Assembly (NCBI GenBank): GCA_002325785.1
Contig: DCSU01000049.1
Location: forward strand, 31,086-41,537
Length of the DNA: 10,452 nt
DNA from: Bacteroidales bacterium UBA1458
Lineage (GTDB): Bacteria > Bacteroidota > Bacteroidia > Bacteroidales > VadinHA17
Direction: 5' to 3'
Shown piece by piece: positions 5,321 to 10,452 of this stretch (within the stretch, counting starts at the first letter, position 1; every line of letters begins with the position of its first letter). Under the pieces are notes generated by a model that was given only the letters and a program-made list of their open reading frames with translations, searched no databases and had not been told where the DNA came from. A program made the translations under genes and the position numbers.

Positions 5321-7090
5321 ATGAAAACATTCCTCAAGATGCTTCTCGCCGTAATTGCGGGACTGATAGTTACCGGTATAATCTTCTTTGTAATCATGCT
5401 ATCAGCCCTTTCCGGCATGGCTGCTGCCGGCAAAAAATCGGTTGACATCTCCGAAAAGTCCGTGCTGGTGATCAAAACCAATACGATGATCCCCGACCGC
5501 TCGCAGAGCAATCCATTTTCAATGATTGACCCTCTCACCATGTCATTCACCCAGACTTCAGGGTTGAACGAGATACTGAAAAACCTTCGTAAAGCCGCCG
5601 AAGATGAAAATATAACCGGTATTCTCCTGGAAACGGGAACCATGCCTTCAGGATGGGCGACAGCAGATGAGCTGCGCACAGCTCTTGAGGAGTTCAAAAA
5701 AAGCGGGAAATTCATCTTCTCTTATGCTGACTATATGATGATGCAGGAGGGTTACTTCATCTCTACCGCGGCCGATGCCATATGGATCAATCCAACAGCG
5801 ATGGTCGACTTCAAGGGACTGGCAGCCGAGGTGACCTTTTACAAGGAGGCCCTGGCTAAGCTCGGCGTCGAGGTCCAGGTCATACGTCACGGCAAGTTCA
5901 AGGGAGCAGTGGAGCCATATCTGCTCGATAAGCTCAGCGATGAAAACCGTCTACAGATCACGGCATATATGGGCTCCATCTGGAACCATGTGGTCAGCGT
6001 AGTCTCAGAGAAACGCGGAGTACCGGTTGAAAGGGTGATGAGCCTCGCCGACTCTCTTGCAGGTTATGATTCCGGGCTGATGGCTGCAGCAGGCATGATA
6101 GACGGAACTCTCTACCGTGACCAGCTCATGGATAGCATCAGGAAGGCGGCAGACATTGCCGATGGCAAAGAGATAAATTATGTCTCCATGTCAAAATACT
6201 CCAAGGTGCCCGCCAAACATGAAACTAAAGCAGGCAAGGAAAAGATTGCCGTGCTCTTCGCCGAAGGCAGCATCGTCATGGGCGAAGGTGATGATACTAA
6301 CATCGGCGGCAACAGGTATGCAGACGAAATGCGTAAGCTGCGCCTCGACTCCACCGTCAGGGCCGTGGTCTTCAGGGTCAACTCGCGCGGCGGCAATGCC
6401 ATTGCCTCTGACCTGATATGGCGCGAGGTGGAACTCACCAGCAAGGTTAAGCCGGTGGTGGTCTCCATGGGCAACTACGCCGCCAGCGGAGGTTATTACA
6501 TTGCCGCCGCCGCCGATAAGATCATGGCATCACCGGTGACAGTGACAGGTTCCATAGGCGTGTTCGGCCTCATCCCAAATGCAGAAGTGCTGCTTGAGAA
6601 CAAACTCGGCATTGGCTCGGACATCGTCCGTACAAATTCCCACTCAGATTCACCATCACTGACAAGGCCACTGAATGACTTCGAGAGAGCAGCCATACAG
6701 GCTAACGTAGAACGCACTTACAGCACCTTCACCGGGGTGGTCGCCGCCGGCAGGGAGATGAGACAGACAGCGGTTGACAGTATCGGACAGGGACGCGTGT
6801 GGAGCGGATCAGACGCAGCCGGCATAGGCCTTGTCGATACTTTCGGAGGCCTCACCGACGCCATCAACGAAGCTGCTACCCTGGCCGGACTCGAAGAGTA
6901 CCGTGTCATGGAGAAACCCGATGCCACAGACTTCTATACCAGGATACTGAAGCAGATGACAGGAGAGATGAGGGCAAAAGCAATACGCAGCGAGCTGGGC
7001 GAGGTATCTCGTTACTATTTTGACCTGAAGGAGATAATCTCTTCAGGAGGAGTTCAGGCCGCTATGCCCTACTACCTGGATATCCGCTAG
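5321..7090 (+). CDS. sppA: Signal peptide peptidase SppA, 67K type (protease IV)
   Basis: SppA is a membrane-anchored serine protease of family S49 that degrades cleaved signal peptides. At 589 residues it is the long, two-domain form. A single N-terminal membrane anchor spans about residues 7-30. The first S49 domain (about 45-265) carries the general-base lysine, K194 in GKFKGAVEP, aligned by motif to K209 of E. coli SppA. The second (about 307-520) carries the nucleophile, S389 in YAASGGYY, equivalent to E. coli S409, followed by TVTGSIGVFG, a typical S49 segment. The catalytic dyad is therefore complete. The ATG at 5321 places the anchor directly at the N-terminus. It is the first gene of a tight operon: lpxK starts 2 nt after its stop. 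It is divergent from folK. Confidence 0.96.
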   Translation: MKTFLKMLLAVIAGLIVTGIIFFVIMLSALSGMAAAGKKSVDISEKSVLVIKTNTMIPDRSQSNPFSMIDPLTMSFTQTSGLNEILKNLRKAAEDENITGILLETGTMPSGWATADELRTALEEFKKSGKFIFSYADYMMMQEGYFISTAADAIWINPTAMVDFKGLAAEVTFYKEALAKLGVEVQVIRHGKFKGAVEPYLLDKLSDENRLQITAYMGSIWNHVVSVVSEKRGVPVERVMSLADSLAGYDSGLMAAAGMIDGTLYRDQLMDSIRKAADIADGKEINYVSMSKYSKVPAKHETKAGKEKIAVLFAEGSIVMGEGDDTNIGGNRYADEMRKLRLDSTVRAVVFRVNSRGGNAIASDLIWREVELTSKVKPVVVSMGNYAASGGYYIAAAADKIMASPVTVTGSIGVFGLIPNAEVLLENKLGIGSDIVRTNSHSDSPSLTRPLNDFERAAIQANVERTYSTFTGVVAAGREMRQTAVDSIGQGRVWSGSDAAGIGLVDTFGGLTDAINEAATLAGLEEYRVMEKPDATDFYTRILKQMTGEMRAKAIRSELGEVSRYYFDLKEIISSGGVQAAMPYYLDIR

Positions 7091-7091
7091 G

Positions 7092-8150
7092 ATGATCATG
7101 CCTTTGAAGCTCTTACTATGGCTCTCCTCACAGCTCTACGGTCTCGCCGTGGCTGCAAGGAACGGTCTCTATGACCTCGGCATACTTAAGAGCCGCTCAT
7201 TCAGGGTCCCCGTCATATGCGTCGGTAACATCACCGCCGGCGGTACAGGCAAGACTCCCCATGTGATCTGGCTTGCAGAAAAACTATCATCCATGATGCC
7301 TGTTGCCATCCTGAGCCGAGGATACCTGCGCAGCAGCAAGGGCTTCAGAGTCGTGACCGGTACCGACACTACTGCTGATGCCGGCGACGAGCCGCTTCAG
7401 ATGGCACGAAGCCTTAAGCAGGCCCGGGTGTTCGTAGACCGAGACAGGGTGAACGGCATCAGTGAGATAATGCGTTCAAACCCTGCCATGGAAACAATCC
7501 TACTCGATGACGGCTTCCAGCACCGGGCTGTAAGAGCCGGAATGAATATTCTGCTGACCGACTGGAACCGGCTTATGACACGAGACCGGCTACTTCCTCT
7601 CGGACGGCTTAGAGAGAGCCTCCGCGGCATTAAAAGAGCTGATATCATTATCGTTACCAAGTCCCCATCCCGGGTTTCCCCAGATGAGATGGAGGCTGTC
7701 AGAAGAGAGCTGAGCGAGACAGGTGCTTCCCAAAGCATCTATTTCACAACCTTTGCCTATGAAAAGCCTGTACCCCTGTTCTTCGGTACCCCCATGCGAG
7801 GGATCACTGCCGGAACAACAGTCCTGCTGGTGACAGGCATTGCTGAACCCGGGCCTCTTGCAACATACCTTTTAGACATCTCTGCCCGGGTTGTACATCT
7901 TGTATTCCCTGATCATCACCCGTACTCTGCAGAAGATATTGAAAAGATTACATCCGCTTTTGATGCCATCAGCGAACCTGACAAAATCATCATCACCACA
8001 TCAAAGGATGGCGTAAGGTTAAAAGAAATAGCTAATATTGCAGATCACGTCCGGGAGTCCATACACTACCTGCCGGTAAACGTTCAATTCATTGACAATG
8101 AGAATGATTTCCTAAATAAAGTATACTCGTATGCTGGAAAAAATAGTTAA
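7092..8150 (+). CDS. lpxK: Tetraacyldisaccharide 4'-kinase
   Basis: LpxK phosphorylates the 4' position of tetraacyldisaccharide-1-phosphate to make lipid IVA, a late step of lipid A synthesis at the cytoplasmic face of the inner membrane. At 352 residues it is slightly longer than the E. coli enzyme. An N-terminal hydrophobic segment (about 5-22) is the expected membrane-contact helix. It is followed by an unusual P-loop, VGNITAGGTGKTP (44-56), SRGY (75-78), AGDEP (97-101) and the hallmark LLDDGFQHR (137-145). LGRLRESL (170-177) and IIVTKSP (186-192) complete the pattern. The ATG at 7092 is 1 nt after the sppA stop; the ATG at 7098 is an alternative. Its last 20 nt overlap the start of punA, which suggests translational coupling. 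It indicates an LPS-bearing outer membrane. Confidence 0.96.
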   Translation: MIMPLKLLLWLSSQLYGLAVAARNGLYDLGILKSRSFRVPVICVGNITAGGTGKTPHVIWLAEKLSSMMPVAILSRGYLRSSKGFRVVTGTDTTADAGDEPLQMARSLKQARVFVDRDRVNGISEIMRSNPAMETILLDDGFQHRAVRAGMNILLTDWNRLMTRDRLLPLGRLRESLRGIKRADIIIVTKSPSRVSPDEMEAVRRELSETGASQSIYFTTFAYEKPVPLFFGTPMRGITAGTTVLLVTGIAEPGPLATYLLDISARVVHLVFPDHHPYSAEDIEKITSAFDAISEPDKIIITTSKDGVRLKEIANIADHVRESIHYLPVNVQFIDNENDFLNKVYSYAGKNS

Positions 8151-8940
8151 GACAGCTGACTTTCTGAAGTCAAAGGGATTCATTGACCCTGAGGCAGGAT
8201 TAGTTCTGGGGACCGGACTGGGAGGTCTCACCACCGAGATTGAAAACCAGGTCGAAATAGCGTACAAGGATATCCCTGACTTCCCCCTTTCAACAGTGCA
8301 GGGCCATGCCGGAAAGCTCATCTACGGTAATTTCGGAGGGAAAAAGGTGGTTGCCATGAAAGGCCGCTTCCATTACTATGAAGGATACGGCTCTGACCAG
8401 GTCACCTTTCCCATAAGAGTCATGAAGGAACTTGGTATCAGGGCCCTCTTCCTCTCCAATGCTGCAGGAGGTGTTAACCCGTCATTCAGGATAGGCGACA
8501 TAATGATAATCAATGACCACATCTGTCTTGTGGCCAATCCGCTCATCGGACCCAACGATGACCGTATCGGACCCCGTTTCCCCGACATGAGCATACCCTA
8601 TGACATTAAACTTATTGAAAAGGCCGAAAAAATTGCCGCAGACCTCGGTATACCTGTCACCAAAGGTGTCTATCTCTCAACCACGGGTCCCACCTTCGAG
8701 ACCCCGGCCGAGTACAGGTTCTTCAGAATAATCGGGGCTGATGCCGTTGGTATGTCAACCGTCCCAGAGGTGATCACCGCCAGGCATATGAACATTCCCG
8801 TCTTTGCCGTCAGTATCATCACTGACCTGGGCGTCGAAGGCAAGATTGAGTTCACAACCCACGAGTCAGTCCAGATGGCAGCCGAACACAGCGAAGAGAA
8901 GATGACGAGGATCATGAAGGAGCTCATCGCATCCTTCTGA
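8131..8940 (+). CDS. punA: Purine nucleoside phosphorylase, trimeric PNP/MTAP family
   Basis: This enzyme cleaves purine nucleosides with phosphate to give free base and (deoxy)ribose-1-phosphate, serving purine salvage in the cytoplasm. At 269 residues it is typical of the trimeric class. Visible motifs are the phosphate loop LGTGLG (26-31), GHAG (58-61), GRFHYYEG (78-85), SNAAGG (109-114), GPTFETPAE (186-194) and VGMSTVPE (206-213). E190 matches the base-binding Glu201 of human PNP, and H244 in THESV matches His257. The position of human Asn243 (SLITN) is Asp here (SIITD, D232), a residue that bears on 6-oxo versus 6-amino purine choice, so the exact substrate is open. The ATG at 8131 lies inside the end of lpxK. 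The gene closes the sppA-lpxK-punA operon and ends 4 nt from a convergent gene. Confidence 0.95.
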   Translation: MLEKIVKTADFLKSKGFIDPEAGLVLGTGLGGLTTEIENQVEIAYKDIPDFPLSTVQGHAGKLIYGNFGGKKVVAMKGRFHYYEGYGSDQVTFPIRVMKELGIRALFLSNAAGGVNPSFRIGDIMIINDHICLVANPLIGPNDDRIGPRFPDMSIPYDIKLIEKAEKIAADLGIPVTKGVYLSTTGPTFETPAEYRFFRIIGADAVGMSTVPEVITARHMNIPVFAVSIITDLGVEGKIEFTTHESVQMAAEHSEEKMTRIMKELIASF

Positions 8941-8944
8941 TCAG

Positions 8945-10452
8945 TCACTTGTAAAGCAGTGCACATACCTCTTTCCACCGGCGTGACACCCCCTCGCTGT
9001 TGAATGTTTCCGCTATGATCATATAGAGTCCGGCCGGCAGTAGTGCCCCGCTCTCATCAGTACCATCCCATATGAAGGCAGCCCCTGCGCCTGCAGCATG
9101 CCTCTCAGCCAGCCTCCTGACAACGTAACCGCGGTCGTTGAAAACGGTCACGGAGATGACATTCCCCTCCCCTCCGGGGAAGAGCCCCACTGATACGATA
9201 TCTTCAAAGCCGTCTCCGTCAGGGGAGACCCTCGGTGACGAAAGGGTTAGTCCGGTAGTTGACTCTGAGGGCGTAAAGGTTACAGAGGCCGGGGCGCCGG
9301 GAGTGCCCCATCCGCATGACTCGGAAGCGGAATGCCAGTTGCCGCCGACATCCGAGGGCAGGCCAGGAGCAACCTTCTCCAGCGAGACACCCCTGGTTCC
9401 CGAAAGAAAGAGAAGGTGCATGGAGGCGGCATAACTGACGCGGTCAATGACATTAAGAGTGCGGTCATACAACAGAAGTGACCCCTCCTCGTCAGGCAGC
9501 GCAGGCAGACGGTCGGCCTCATAAACATACTCCGGTTCAGCACAGGAAAAACAGTTCACAACCGATACCCTGTCTGTTGTGAGGGCCAGATATTCGCCCG
9601 GAAGCAGTTGCCGGGGAACTGCCGTAATGACCGTCGGAGCTGCGCCGGGGCTGTTTGCCAATGACAGCCGTGACAGATCACAGACCCTCTCTGAATTGTT
9701 GTAAAGCTCAATAAACTCATCGCAACCCTCTGCCGGTTCAAACAGGAGCTCGCTGAAAAGTATATCTCCGGTCATGGGGTCCGAGGGAATGCCGGTTTTT
9801 AACTCTGCCGGACAGACCCCGTTTCCTGCAAAATCGGTCAGTGATGAGGCCGCCAGCAGCGTGATTATTTCATCCGGACTGATCTCCTCAGTTAACGGCA
9901 CCAGAAGCTTACGGTCAGCAGGGTCTCCAGACAGTGCCGGAAGAGTCTCCCTCCCGTCAGCCACCCATGGGTCAATCCCGTATACCATTACGGTCTCGTC
10001 AAACAGTACGGCAACGGTGTCAGCCGACTCCGGCCATAGTGCAATGACACGGGGACACTTTGCATCTTCTGCCTCTCTGTTAACGGAATTGGCTCTGCCC
10101 GGGGTGCCCCCCGAAGGATCAACCGACGGACTCCATGCGTCGGGCTCATTGAAAGGATTGCCCGGGTCAGTAAGTTCGGCTGACCATCCTCCCCCCGACT
10201 TCGGCCCCTGGCCAAGAAACTCCGGGGTGTAGTATACGGCATGAATTAGCCTGCAGCATCCATCGCGCAGCGCAATGACCTCTCCGTCATTGTTCAGAGA
10301 GGGGAAGGATTTGACCGCCATGACTCTCCCAAAGGGAAGAAAATCGGTCCTGCTCCCGGTGGAACAGAGGATGACACTCTCACCCGGGGCAATGACTTCT
10401 GAAGGCAGGTATGCAGTATCCGGGCCGGAGATCAACATTATGCCTCCGGTAA
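8945..10452 (-). CDS. Large secreted lamin-tail-domain protein, C-terminal part
   Basis: This is the C-terminal part (about 500 residues) of a larger protein. The frame stays open through the right edge, so the true start lies outside; the internal ATG at 10438 falls in mid-domain. Counting from that Met, residues 1-117 are the rest of a first lamin-tail domain, ending in GGTPGRAN. Residues 126-215 resemble a bacterial Ig-like domain (PRVIALWPESADTVAVLFDETV). Residues 224-384 are a second, complete lamin-tail domain (ILFSELLFEPAEGCDEFIEL to GWGTPGAP). Residues 398-497 form a C-terminal module with SPDGDG, FNDRGYVVRRL, WDG and LLPAGLY, resembling FlgD-type Ig and gliding-motility/type IX secretion C-terminal domains. 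It is probably exported or surface-attached, though no signal peptide is in view. It has an unusual number of Cys (11). The exact role is unknown. Confidence 0.82.
   Translation of the reverse strand, partial: TGGIMLISGPDTAYLPSEVIAPGESVILCSTGSRTDFLPFGRVMAVKSFPSLNNDGEVIALRDGCCRLIHAVYYTPEFLGQGPKSGGGWSAELTDPGNPFNEPDAWSPSVDPSGGTPGRANSVNREAEDAKCPRVIALWPESADTVAVLFDETVMVYGIDPWVADGRETLPALSGDPADRKLLVPLTEEISPDEIITLLAASSLTDFAGNGVCPAELKTGIPSDPMTGDILFSELLFEPAEGCDEFIELYNNSERVCDLSRLSLANSPGAAPTVITAVPRQLLPGEYLALTTDRVSVVNCFSCAEPEYVYEADRLPALPDEEGSLLLYDRTLNVIDRVSYAASMHLLFLSGTRGVSLEKVAPGLPSDVGGNWHSASESCGWGTPGAPASVTFTPSESTTGLTLSSPRVSPDGDGFEDIVSVGLFPGGEGNVISVTVFNDRGYVVRRLAERHAAGAGAAFIWDGTDESGALLPAGLYMIIAETFNSEGVSRRWKEVCALLYK

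Noticed and set aside
9774..10232. Open frame of 152 codons antisense to the lamin-tail protein
   Set aside because: It is low-complexity Ser/Gly/Pro-rich, as expected for the reverse of this gene, with no motif.
1..10452. Search for a defence island, CRISPR array, transposon, integron or biosynthetic cluster
   Set aside because: No direct-repeat array, terminal inverted repeats, transposase, recombinase, toxin-antitoxin pair or multi-gene accessory cassette is visible. The tRNA-Glu has no partial 3' duplicate nearby that would mark an attachment site.

Overview
This window looks like ordinary chromosomal sequence from a Gram-negative member of the Bacteroidota, probably a Bacteroidales-like lineage; rank below phylum is inference. 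Four observations support this. The promoters resemble the Bacteroidota -33/-7 type (TTTG, then TAnnTTTG) rather than E. coli -35/-10. Start codons mostly lack Shine-Dalgarno sequences and are preceded by A/T-rich leaders. LpxK implies lipid A and an outer membrane. The window also carries a small outer-membrane-barrel-like protein and a large secreted lamin-tail-domain protein of the kind common in this phylum. Base composition is even and moderate in GC across the genes, with no sign of a mobile element, integrase, CRISPR array or phage.

Layout from left to right. Positions 1-212 are non-coding and hold a possible small terminator hairpin and a palindromic LacI-type operator. They are followed by a LacI-family regulator (+, 213-1226). 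A convergent MBL-fold hydrolase (-, 1238-2077) shares a short divergent promoter region with a ZIP-family metal transporter (+, 2152-2961). Next come a small secreted beta-barrel-like protein (+, 3032-3502), a tRNA-Glu(TTC) and rpsT (S20), which appear to share one promoter and a rho-independent terminator. radC (+) runs tail to tail into folK (-) with a 4-nt overlap. folK is divergent from a tightly packed operon, sppA-lpxK-punA (+, 5321-8940; 1-nt gap, then a 20-nt overlap). A lamin-tail-domain protein (-, 8945 to the right edge) lies 4 nt from the end of punA and is cut by the window end.

The genes are mostly housekeeping: translation (tRNA-Glu, S20), folate synthesis (FolK), envelope quality control and lipid A synthesis (SppA, LpxK), purine salvage (PNP), metal uptake (ZIP) and a RadC-type JAMM protein. 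The less defined parts are the LacI regulator, whose target is not evident here, the MBL hydrolase, the small barrel protein and the large secreted protein.

I found no previously undescribed multi-gene system. The points most worth a second look are the Asn-to-Asp change in the base pocket of the purine nucleoside phosphorylase, the partial multidomain secreted protein, the tRNA-Glu/rpsT co-transcription unit, and three convergent gene junctions with almost no intergenic DNA and no visible terminator. No stretch longer than 300 bases is without a gene; the longest is 1-212.
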